From NCBI GenBank assembly GCA_013813955.1, contig JACCQW010000112.1, forward strand, positions 1 to 12,662: 12,662 nt of DNA, written 5' to 3'. The notes beneath the pieces were generated by a model. It was not told the DNA's origin and searched no databases. It worked only from the letters and a program-made list of their open reading frames with translations. How positions within the stretch are numbered: the stretch's first letter is position 1; every line of letters begins with the position of its first letter. This stretch comes from Solirubrobacterales bacterium (lineage in GTDB: Bacteria > Actinomycetota > Thermoleophilia > Solirubrobacterales > Solirubrobacteraceae). Below, piece after piece: positions 1 through 6,677 of this stretch. The translations under genes were made by a program, and so were the position numbers.

Positions 1-849
1 GCGCGCGACGGGGCATTCGGGCCCCGGCTCGGCGCGTGCCCCCGCCGCGGCGAGCGCTGCGCGGCCCAGGTCACCGGTCGACGGGTAGCGGTCGGTGGGG
101 TCCTTGGCCAGCGCCCGCGCGACCACCGCCGCGAACTGCGGCGGCACGGACTCCGTGGGCGGCGGCTCGTTGAGATGGGCCCACAGCGTCGCCTCGTCTG
201 AGTTGCGCACGAACGGGGCCTCGCCGGTGAGCACGTGGACGAGAACGCAGCCCAGCGCGTAGACGTCGGCGCGCGCGTCGATGCGCCGGCCGCGGATCTG
301 CTCGGGCGCGACGAAGCCCAGCGTGCCGACCCACCCGCCCGTGCGGCTCAGGTCCGACGCCGCGGTCTCGCGCTTGGTCAGGCCGAAGTCGGTCAGGTAG
401 GCGTGGTCGTCGGGCCCCAGCAGGACGTTGGCGGGCTTGACGTCGCGGTGCACGAGGCCGCGCTCGTGCGCGGCGTCCAGCGCCGAGCCGACCTGGGCGA
501 CGATGTGCGCCGCCCGCCCGGTCTCCAGCGGCCCCGTGGCGCGCACGAGCGCGCGCAGGTCGGGCCCGTCGACGTAGCGCATGACGATGAACAGCACGCC
601 CTCGCGCTCACCCGCGTAGTAGACGGGGATCACGTTGGGGTGCTCGATGGAGGCCGCGGCCTTGGACTCCGCGACGAAGCGCGCGCGGAAGTCCGCCTCG
701 CCGGCGAGCGCGGGAGCGATCACCTTCAGCGCCACGATCCGGTCCAGCCCGAGCTGCGTCGCGCGGTAGACGACGCCCATCCCGCCGCGTCCGGCGAGCC
801 CTTCGATGCGGTGGTTGACGAAGACGTCGCCTGGCGCGAACTCGGTCAT
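1..849 (-). CDS. Ser/Thr protein kinase, PknB type (3' part off the left edge)
   Basis: Eukaryotic-like (Hanks-type) protein kinase that phosphorylates Ser/Thr residues using ATP; 283 codons are visible and no stop is reached. The kinase domain looks complete, about residues 15-265: glycine loop GRGGMGVVY (20-28), ATP-binding Lys42 in VALKV, helix-C Glu61, catalytic loop HRDVKPAN (134-141, Asp136), DFG (154-156) and APE (181-183), ending with DRYPS near subdomain XI. The next residues are Ala/Gly/Pro-rich and run off the edge, so a juxtamembrane, membrane or sensor region may follow but cannot be seen. I chose the ATG at 849; an in-frame GTG at 861 is also possible, and neither has a good ribosome binding site. 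It is transcribed divergently from the rrf2-suf operon, so a functional tie to SUF is not implied. Family certain, substrate unknown. Confidence 0.95.
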   Translation of the reverse strand, partial: MTEFAPGDVFVNHRIEGLAGRGGMGVVYRATQLGLDRIVALKVIAPALAGEADFRARFVAESKAAASIEHPNVIPVYYAGEREGVLFIVMRYVDGPDLRALVRATGPLETGRAAHIVAQVGSALDAAHERGLVHRDVKPANVLLGPDDHAYLTDFGLTKRETAASDLSRTGGWVGTLGFVAPEQIRGRRIDARADVYALGCVLVHVLTGEAPFVRNSDEATLWAHLNEPPPTESVPPQFAAVVARALAKDPTDRYPSTGDLGRAALAAAGARAEPGPECPVAR

Positions 850-932
850 GTTCAGACGCACTTCTAGCGGGTCCCGGCCCTCACCTGGTCCGCAGCGTCC
901 GGGGATCGCGCCGTTCACCGGCTCCGCAGCCC

Positions 933-955
933 AATCCGACCGCGCTGGTAGGATT
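933..955. promoter_or_regulatory. Candidate Rrf2 operator (imperfect 23-bp dyad)
   Basis: Left arm AATCC-n-ACC and right arm GGT-n-GGATT share one centre at position 944; 8 of 11 symmetric pairs are complementary. The dyad overlaps the putative -10 element and ends 8 nt before the rrf2 start codon, where a bound repressor would block RNA polymerase. Size and layout resemble the roughly 25-bp IscR-type Rrf2 operators. That it binds this Rrf2 protein is inference. Confidence 0.5.
946..954 (+). promoter_or_regulatory. Candidate extended -10 promoter of rrf2-sufCSU
   Basis: TGG followed by TAGGAT fits an extended -10 element (TGn-TAnnnT). No convincing -35 hexamer lies 16-18 nt upstream. Transcription would begin around 961, giving a leaderless or nearly leaderless rrf2 message. 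AGGA at 950-953 could alternatively be a poorly spaced Shine-Dalgarno sequence if transcription starts further upstream. Confidence 0.35.
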
Positions 956-963
956 AGCCGCTG

Positions 964-1455
964 ATGATCTTCACGACGAAGGCGGAGTACGGCGTGCGGC
1001 TCCTCGTGGAGCTCGGGCGCCAGTCGCAGCGCCACCCCGTGTCGCTCAAGGCGATCGCGGAGGCCGAGGGCCTGCCGCTCGCCTATCTCGAGCGCATCGT
1101 CGCGCTGCTCAAGCGCGCCGGTCTGGTCGAGAGCACGCGCGGCGCGCACGGCGGCTACCGCCTCGCGCGCGGCCCCGCCGCCATCGCCATGGACGAGGTC
1201 GTCCTGGCGCTGGAGGGCACCGTCGCGCCGATGGAGTGCTTCGTCGACGACCGCGCCGGTGGCGGCCGGGTGCTGTGCTCACACCACGACGACGAGGGCC
1301 GCGGGTGCGCCACCAAGCTGCTGTGGACCCGCGTACAGGCCGGCGTGCTCAAGACGCTGGGCCAGACCACGCTCGCCGAGCTCGTGGACTTCGATGCGCG
1401 TCAGCGTCCCCGTGAGCGCGCGGACGCGACGGCCACGGCCACCACGGCCGCCTGA
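964..1455 (+). CDS. Rrf2-family Fe-S responsive repressor, IscR/SufR-like
   Basis: Predicted winged-helix regulator of 163 aa, a normal length for Rrf2 proteins (IscR, NsrR, RirA). The N-terminus MIFTTKAEYGVRLLVEL is the family opening helix. The HTH spans about residues 26-65, with recognition helix LAYLERIVALLKRAGLV and wing RGAHGGYRLAR. Downstream are Cys92, Cys105 and Cys115, plus His107/His108, in the region where IscR holds its cluster. The spacing C-x12-C-x9-C is wider than the IscR C-x5-C-x5-C pattern. The gene lies 32 nt upstream of sufC and is probably co-transcribed with it, as expected for an autoregulated Fe-S sensor that represses suf genes when clusters are plentiful. The tail after residue 140 is Arg/Thr/Ala-rich and probably disordered. 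Family confident; signal (Fe-S, NO or other) inferred from context. Confidence 0.93.
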   Translation: MIFTTKAEYGVRLLVELGRQSQRHPVSLKAIAEAEGLPLAYLERIVALLKRAGLVESTRGAHGGYRLARGPAAIAMDEVVLALEGTVAPMECFVDDRAGGGRVLCSHHDDEGRGCATKLLWTRVQAGVLKTLGQTTLAELVDFDARQRPRERADATATATTAA

Positions 1456-1487
1456 TCCCCCTTCCCACGATCCACCGCTAGGAGACC

Positions 1488-2251
<764 letters not shown>

Positions 2252-2255
<4 letters not shown>

Positions 2256-3472
2256 CCGTCCTGGCCGACACCGCGGTTGCCGCGCGCTTCCCGGTCCTCG
2301 CCGAGCGCGAGGACGTCGTGTACCTGGACTCCGCCGCGACATCCCAGACGCCGCGGCCGGTCCTCGACGCGATGGACGACTACTACGCCCGCCACCGCGC
2401 GACCGTGCACCGCAGCGTCTACCCGCTGGCCGCCGAGGCCACGGAGCTGTTCGAGGGCGCGCGCGAGCGCACCGCGGCCTGGCTGAACGGCGACGCGCGC
2501 GGCACGATCTTCACCAAGAACGCCACGGAGGCGATCAACCTCGTCGCCTACTCGTGGGGGCGCGCCAACGTCGGCCCTGGCGACCGCGTCGTGGTGACCG
2601 AGCTCGAGCACCACTCCAACTTCGTCCCGTGGTTCGTGCTGTGCAAGGAGGTCGGCGCGACGCTCGAGGTGGTGCCGGTCGACGACGAGGCCACGCTGGA
2701 CCTCGACGCGCTGGATCGCGTCCTGGCCGCGGGCGGGGCCAAGGTCGTCGCGGTCGGCCACGTCTCCAACGCCGCCGGCACGATCAACCCGGTCGCCGAC
2801 ATCGTGCGCCGCGCGCACGCCGCTGGAGCGATCGCGGTCATCGACGGCTCGCAGGCCGTGCCCCAGCTCCCGGTCGACCTCGCCGAGATCGACGCGGACT
2901 TCTACGCGTGGACCGGGCACAAGGCCTACGGGCCGACCGGCATCGGGATCCTGCACGGCCGCTGCGAGCTGCTCGACGCGATGCCGCCGTTCATCGGCGG
3001 CGGGCACATGATCGCCTCCGTCGCGCTGGACGAGGTCCGCTGGGCCGAGCCGCCCGGCAAGTTCGAGGCGGGCACCTCCGCGGTCGCCGAGGGCATCGGC
3101 CTCGGCGCGGCCGTCGACTTCCTGCGCGAGCTCGGGATGGCCTCCGTGCGCGCCCACGAGCACGACATCACCGCCTACGCGCTCGAGCGCCTGGTCGAGA
3201 TTCCGGGCCTGCAGATCATGGGCCCGCGCGACGCCGACCGCCGCGGCGCGCTCGTGGCCTTCACCCTCGACATCGCCCACCCGCACGACATCGCCGAGAT
3301 CCTCGGCTCGCGCGGCGTGTGCATCCGCGCCGGGCACCACTGCGCGCAGCCGCTGATGAAGCGCTTCGGCGTCGGCGCCACCTCGCGCGCGTCGTTTGCC
3401 GTGCACAGCACCCGCGCGGACGTCGACGCGCTCGTCGACGGCGTGCACGAGGTGCGGAGGATCTTCGCGTGA
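2252..3472 (+). CDS. sufS: SufS, PLP-dependent cysteine desulfurase
   Basis: Class V aminotransferase-fold enzyme of 406 aa that converts L-cysteine to L-alanine and holds the released sulfur as a persulfide for transfer to SufU. The PLP Schiff-base lysine is Lys224 in [10 protein letters not shown]; His121 in ELEHHSN stacks on PLP and Asp198 in VIDGSQ contacts the ring nitrogen. The catalytic persulfide cysteine is Cys364 in the short lobe [11 protein letters not shown], the SufS (group II) pattern rather than the IscS loop. The start is a GTG inside the GTGA overlap with the sufC stop, indicating translational coupling. The SufS N-terminus with FPVL and [11 protein letters not shown] is intact. 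The gene overlaps or directly abuts sufU. Assignment to SufS over the related CsdA is supported by gene order. Confidence 0.97.
3456..3460 (+). promoter_or_regulatory. Shine-Dalgarno sequence that decides the sufU start
   Basis: GGAGG inside the last codons of sufS lies 8 nt before the GTG at 3469, an ideal spacing, but 14 nt before the ATG at 3475 and 20 nt before the ATG at 3481. This favours the GTG start. Confidence 0.6.
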
Positions 3473-3942
3473 GCATGGAGATGGAGAGCCTGTACCGCGA
3501 GGAGATCCTCGAGCACTACAAGCGGCCCCGCAACTGGAGCCCGCCGCTGGAGCCCCTGGACGAGCACGACCTGTCCTTTGAGGACACCAACCCGCTGTGC
3601 GGCGACGAGCTGCGCGTGGAGATCCGCACCGCGCAGGACGGCACGATCGAGGACGTGCGCTTCTCCGGGCATGGCTGCGCGATCAGCCAGGCCTCGGCCT
3701 CGATGGCCTCCGACGAGGTCAAGGGGATGAAGGTCGACGCGCTGCTCAAGCTCGACCGCTCGTTCGTCCTGGACCTGCTGGGCATCGAGATCTCCGCCAC
3801 GCGCCTGAAGTGCGCGCTGCTGACGCTGAAGGTCCTCAAGAGCGCCTCGCTGGGGTCCTCGGTGGAGTGGGAGCCCGAGACGCCGCCGAGCGAGGCGGAG
3901 GCGGGCGGCGCCCCGCCGCAGGCGCCTTCCGGCCTCCACTAG
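3469..3942 (+). CDS. sufU: SufU-type Fe-S scaffold / sulfur-transfer protein (short form)
   Basis: NifU-N/IscU-fold protein that accepts persulfide sulfur from SufS, usually through a zinc site, and passes it to SufBCD. The opening [16 protein letters not shown] is typical. Metal ligands are Cys44 and Asp46 (NPLCGDEL), Cys70 ([10 protein letters not shown]) and Cys115 (RLKCALLTL). Only 45 residues separate Cys70 and Cys115, near the 43 of IscU, while Bacillus SufU has about 62 because of an extra insertion. The residue before Cys115 is Lys, not the IscU His. The last 25 or so residues are Pro/Glu/Ala-rich and probably disordered. I chose the GTG in a GTGA overlap with sufS, giving 157 aa; ATG codons at 3475 and 3481 would shorten it by 2 or 4 residues. 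SUF scaffold role confident; exact subclass uncertain. Confidence 0.93.
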   Translation: MSMEMESLYREEILEHYKRPRNWSPPLEPLDEHDLSFEDTNPLCGDELRVEIRTAQDGTIEDVRFSGHGCAISQASASMASDEVKGMKVDALLKLDRSFVLDLLGIEISATRLKCALLTLKVLKSASLGSSVEWEPETPPSEAEAGGAPPQAPSGLH

Positions 3943-3984
3943 AGGCAGCCACACCACAACGGCCGAGGTTGCCGCACCACGGAG

Positions 3985-4006
3985 CGCGCAGGCCTCTGCC
4001 TGCGTG
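3985..4006. terminator. Hairpin between convergent sufU and nucleotidyltransferase genes
   Basis: CGCAGGC and GCCTGCG form a perfect 7-bp GC-rich stem with a CTCT loop, extendable by a G-U and a C-G pair. No T-run follows on either strand. The position between two converging stop codons fits a bidirectional terminator of the U-tract-poor kind common in GC-rich actinobacteria. Confidence 0.45.
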
Positions 4007-4011
4007 AGGGT

Positions 4012-4497
4012 TCAGGCCTCGGCCTCTCCCTCCGTGAGGGCGATGACGTCGCTGCGGTCGATCGGTCGACCGGAGGCGCGTTTCATCGCGATGAGGTCGT
4101 CGAGGCCCGCGAACGCGACGCGTGCCCCGGCGACGTCGAGGACGAGGGCGCGTGCGCGCAGGTCGGCGTAGGGCGCGGCGCCGGGCGGTGCGCGGTGGAC
4201 GTCGACGCCCCCCGCATCGGTGTCGAGGCTCGTGACGTCCTCACGACGCAGCTCGGCGGCACCGGGTGCAGCGGGCGCCATGGTCCCGGCAGGCCGGGCC
4301 CCGAGGTCGGCCAGCGCGTGGGCCAGGCGCTCGAGATTGCCGGGCGTCGGCTCAGGCACCATGTCCAGGTCCTGGGTGGTTCGCACGTGCCCGTGCGCCT
4401 GTGCCGCGAGCCCGCCCACGACGACGTAGGCGACACGGTGACGGTCTAGCTCGCGCAGGATCTGCGCGGCGTCGAGCGGCACCTCCCGACGCGTCAT
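4012..4497 (-). CDS. Nucleotidyltransferase-fold protein, possible toxin of a toxin-antitoxin pair
   Basis: Small predicted nucleotidyltransferase of 161 aa. The Pol-beta-superfamily signature is visible: VVVGGLAAQAHG with Gly28-Gly29, then Asp43-x-Asp45 in TTQDLDM, and a probable third acidic residue Asp99 in GGVDVHR. The C-terminal part, FAGLDDLIAMKRASGRPIDRSDV, resembles the end of AbiEii/DUF6036-like nucleotidyltransferases. No C-terminal partner domain is attached. Its ATG overlaps the stop of the upstream HTH gene (ATGA), so the two are made together. Related enzymes act as toxins by transferring nucleotides to tRNA or protein, or as antitoxins that AMPylate HEPN toxins; no HEPN gene is nearby, so a toxin role here is inference. 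An enzyme with a housekeeping substrate cannot be excluded. The pair is inverted relative to the SUF genes and separates sufU from the Rieske gene. Confidence 0.82.
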   Translation of the reverse strand: MTRREVPLDAAQILRELDRHRVAYVVVGGLAAQAHGHVRTTQDLDMVPEPTPGNLERLAHALADLGARPAGTMAPAAPGAAELRREDVTSLDTDAGGVDVHRAPPGAAPYADLRARALVLDVAGARVAFAGLDDLIAMKRASGRPIDRSDVIALTEGEAEA

Positions 4498-4832
4498 GAC
4501 ACCTGTCTGCGCGCCGCCGCGCCCGCTCCCGCGATCTCCCCGGCCAGGCGGTTCCAGCTCAGGGCGAGCTCCACGCGTTCGGCGGGCCTGCGCGCGCGCT
4601 GGGCGCGCAGGTGCTCGGGATCGGCGTCGGGTTGCGATCGCCGCGCGGAGAGCTCGGGCAGCTCTCCGAGCGCGGCGAGCAACCGCGAGACCGAGTCGAA
4701 GGTCGGCGAGAGCTCGTCGCGCTCGAGCCGGCTCAGGGCGGCCTGCGTCGTGCCTGCTCGCAGCGCCAGCTGGGCCTGCGTCAGCCCGTGGGCCAGACGG
4801 CGGGCGCGGATGAAGTCACCGGGCGAGGACAC
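4494..4832 (-). CDS. XRE-family HTH protein, candidate antitoxin and autorepressor
   Basis: Predicted DNA-binding protein of 112 aa. Residues 5-56 form a Cro/C1-type helix-turn-helix: FIRARRLAHGLTQAQLALRAG, then TTQAALSRLERDELSPTFDSVSRLLAALG. Residues 63-112 are an Arg/Ala-rich extension (PEHLRAQRARRPAERVELAL, then a helix SWNRLAGEI) that could bind the partner protein. The start is GTG at 4832; no in-frame ATG lies upstream and no Shine-Dalgarno sequence is present, but a -10-like TATTCT ends 6 nt before it, suggesting a leaderless message. It comes first in a two-gene unit with the nucleotidyltransferase and overlaps it, the usual antitoxin-first order. A perfect inverted repeat in its promoter is the probable operator. 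HTH family confident; antitoxin function inferred. Confidence 0.85.
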   Translation of the reverse strand: MSSPGDFIRARRLAHGLTQAQLALRAGTTQAALSRLERDELSPTFDSVSRLLAALGELPELSARRSQPDADPEHLRAQRARRPAERVELALSWNRLAGEIAGAGAAARRQVS

Positions 4833-4838
4833 GTGCCG

Positions 4839-4844
4839 AGAATA
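4839..4844 (-). promoter_or_regulatory. Candidate -10 element for the HTH-nucleotidyltransferase pair
   Basis: On the minus strand TATTCT is followed by six bases and then the GTG start, so transcription would begin at or next to the start codon. It partly overlaps the inverted repeat, as expected for an autorepressed leaderless promoter. No clear -35 element was recognised. Confidence 0.4.
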
Positions 4845-4857
4845 CCGGATGCGGTAT
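4842..4857. promoter_or_regulatory. Perfect inverted repeat, probable operator of the HTH protein
   Basis: ATACCG and CGGTAT form a perfect 6-bp dyad around GATG in the 90-bp gap between the HTH gene (minus) and the Rieske gene (plus). It overlaps the minus-strand -10 element and abuts an AT-rich TATATA at 4855-4860, which could serve as a plus-strand -10. A dimeric XRE repressor bound here could affect both directions. Confidence 0.55.
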
Positions 4858-4880
4858 ATACGCGGGGCCGGCCGGGGCCC

Positions 4881-4903
4881 GGTCCGCCACAGACGGTAGA
4901 ATC
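4881..4903 (+). promoter_or_regulatory. Candidate promoter of Rieske-sufB-sufD, with similarity to the rrf2 operator
   Basis: TAGAAT at 4897-4902 is a good -10 match 20 nt before the Rieske ATG, though no -35 was recognised. Aligned on this element, the block matches the 23-bp dyad upstream of rrf2 at 13 of 23 positions, including TCCG on the left and GGTAGnAT on the right. The left half is weak, so shared Rrf2 control is plausible but unproven; part of the match is the -10 itself. Confidence 0.35.
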
Positions 4904-4922
4904 CGTACCTGCGCAATCGGAT

Positions 4923-5240
4923 ATGCCCGAGACCATCGACATCTGCCCCCTCTCCGAGCTGCCCCCCGGCGCCACGCGCATCGTGGCGTGGGAGGATCTG
5001 GAGATCGGCGTCATCAACTGCAACGGCGAGCTCTTCGCCATCGAGGACCGCTGCTCGCACGACGACGGCCCGCTGGCGGAGGGCGAGGTCGACCAGGACG
5101 CCTGCACGGTCGAATGCCCGCGCCACGGCTCGCTGTTCGACCTGCGCACCGGAGCTCCCAAGACTTTGCCTGCCTACGTTCCGGTGGAGACGTTCGCCGT
5201 CTCCGTCGTGGACGACGTGATCAAGCTGGAGGTCGACTGA
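4923..5240 (+). CDS. Rieske-type [2Fe-2S] ferredoxin (NirD-like) of the SUF cluster
   Basis: Soluble one-domain Rieske protein of 105 aa. The cluster ligands are Cys44-x-His46 in RCSHDDGPL and Cys65-x2-His68 in ECPRHGSLFD, with the usual insert between the two boxes and a C-terminal strand KTLPAYVPVETFAVSV. There is no signal peptide or membrane anchor, so it acts in the cytoplasm. Its stop lies 3 nt before the sufB ATG, so they are co-transcribed. Such proteins occur as non-haem dioxygenase ferredoxins or NirD subunits, but this context, with no oxygenase or reductase partner, suggests an electron carrier for Fe-S assembly or an early client of SufBCD. The ATG at 4923 has no clear Shine-Dalgarno sequence; upstream in-frame codons run into the HTH promoter region. 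Family confident, role inferred. Confidence 0.92.
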   Translation: MPETIDICPLSELPPGATRIVAWEDLEIGVINCNGELFAIEDRCSHDDGPLAEGEVDQDACTVECPRHGSLFDLRTGAPKTLPAYVPVETFAVSVVDDVIKLEVD

Positions 5241-5243
5241 CCC

Positions 5244-6677
5244 ATGGCCACACCCGAGACCATCGCCGAGCAGCAGTCCCTGCAGGGCATCAACTCGGAC
5301 TACACCGAGAAGTACGGCTTCCACGACGCCGAGAACTACCTGTTCAAGGCGCCCAAGGGCATCAATCGCGAGATCGTCGAGAAGATCTCCGAGTTCAAGT
5401 CCGAGCCGCAGTGGATGCTCGACTTCCGCCTGAAGGCCCTCGAGCACTTCTTCGCGCGTCCCATGCCGACGTGGGGCTCGCCGCACCTGGCCGAGGTCGA
5501 CTTCGACAACATCCACTACTTCGTCCGCGCCTCCGAGCGCGCCGAGCGCTCCTGGGACGACGTCCCCGAGGACGTCAAGAAGACCTTCGACCGCCTGGGC
5601 ATCCCGGAGGCCGAGCGCAAGTTCCTCTCCGGCGTGGGCGCCCAGTACGAGTCCGAGGTCGTCTACCACCAGATCAACGAGAAGCTCGCCGCCCAGGGCG
5701 TGATCTTCATGGACATGGACACCGCGCTGCGCGAGCACGAGGACATCGTGCGCGAGCACTTCGCGACGATCATCCCGCCCAACGACAACAAGCTCGCCGC
5801 GCTCAACAGCGCCGTGTGGTCGGGCGGCTCGTTCGTCTACGTGCCCCCGGGCGTCCGCGTCGAGATGCCGCTGCAGGCCTACTTCCGCATCAACACGGAG
5901 AACATGGGCCAGTTCGAGCGCACGCTGATCATCGCCGACGAGGGCTCCTACGTGCACTACGTCGAGGGCTGCACGGCCCCGACGTACTCCTCGGACTCGC
6001 TGCACTCCGCGGTGGTCGAGCTCATCGCCCGCCCCGGCGCGCGGATCCGCTACACGACCGTGCAGAACTGGTCGACGAACGTGTTCAACCTCGTGACCAA
6101 GCGCGCGGTCGCCGAGCGCGACGCCACGGTCGAGTGGGTCGACTGCAACCTCGGCTCCAAGCTGACCATGAAGTACCCGTCGGTCTACCTGACCGGCGAG
6201 CGCGCCCACGGCGAGATCCTCTCGATCGCCTTCGCGGGCGCCGGCCAGCACCAGGACGCGGGCGGCAAGATCATCCACGCGGCGCCGAACACCACGTCGA
6301 ACATCTTCGCCAAGTCGATCTCCAAGGACGGCGGGCGCTCCTCCTACCGCGGCCTGCTCGAGGTGGCAAAGGGCGCGCACGGCGCGAAGTCCAAGGTCGT
6401 CTGCGACGCGCTGCTGCTCGACGAGGCGTCGCGGTCGGACACCTACCCGACGATCCGCATCGGCGAGGACGACGTCGACGTCGGCCACGAGGCCAGCGTC
6501 ACGAAGGTCGGCGAGGAGCAGCTCTTCTACCTCATGAGCCACGGCCTGGACGAGGAGGAGGCCTCCAAGCTCATCGTCAACGGCTTCATCGAGCCGATCG
6601 TCAAGGAGCTGCCGATGGAGTACGCGGTCGAGATGAACCGCCTCATCGAGCTGCAGATGGAGGGCTCGATCGGCTGA
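5244..6677 (+). CDS. sufB: SufB, Fe-S cluster scaffold subunit
   Basis: Core scaffold of the SufBC2D complex, where nascent Fe-S clusters are built in the cytoplasm. At 477 aa it has normal length, with the SufB N-terminal region ([23 protein letters not shown]) and a right-handed beta-helix core from about residue 150 onward containing [31 protein letters not shown] and [16 protein letters not shown]. Near the C-terminus are Cys387 (VVCDALLL) and His415-Glu416 (GHEASVTK), the latter matching the Glu implicated in cluster assembly in E. coli. The end [22 protein letters not shown] is diagnostic for SufB rather than SufD. GGAGG at 5228-5232 serves the ATG. No intein interrupts it, unlike several mycobacterial SufB genes. 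The stop overlaps the sufD start by one base (TGATG). Certain. Confidence 0.98.
   Translation: MATPETIAEQQSLQGINSDYTEKYGFHDAENYLFKAPKGINREIVEKISEFKSEPQWMLDFRLKALEHFFARPMPTWGSPHLAEVDFDNIHYFVRASERAERSWDDVPEDVKKTFDRLGIPEAERKFLSGVGAQYESEVVYHQINEKLAAQGVIFMDMDTALREHEDIVREHFATIIPPNDNKLAALNSAVWSGGSFVYVPPGVRVEMPLQAYFRINTENMGQFERTLIIADEGSYVHYVEGCTAPTYSSDSLHSAVVELIARPGARIRYTTVQNWSTNVFNLVTKRAVAERDATVEWVDCNLGSKLTMKYPSVYLTGERAHGEILSIAFAGAGQHQDAGGKIIHAAPNTTSNIFAKSISKDGGRSSYRGLLEVAKGAHGAKSKVVCDALLLDEASRSDTYPTIRIGEDDVDVGHEASVTKVGEEQLFYLMSHGLDEEEASKLIVNGFIEPIVKELPMEYAVEMNRLIELQMEGSIG

Noticed and set aside
4012..4832. Recent mobile-element insertion carrying the HTH-nucleotidyltransferase pair
   Set aside because: No transposase, terminal repeats or target duplication was seen, and base composition and codon use look like the neighbours; transfer, if any, is not recent by these signs.
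4494..6542. Long minus-strand open frame across Rieske and sufB
   Set aside because: Only its last 112 codons (from the GTG at 4832) are a real gene; the rest is the antisense shadow of Rieske/sufB, rich in Val/Leu/Asp/Arg with no family features, as expected from GC-rich codon bias.
5244..6677. SufB intein
   Set aside because: The protein has ordinary length and the conserved motifs are continuous, so no intein is present.
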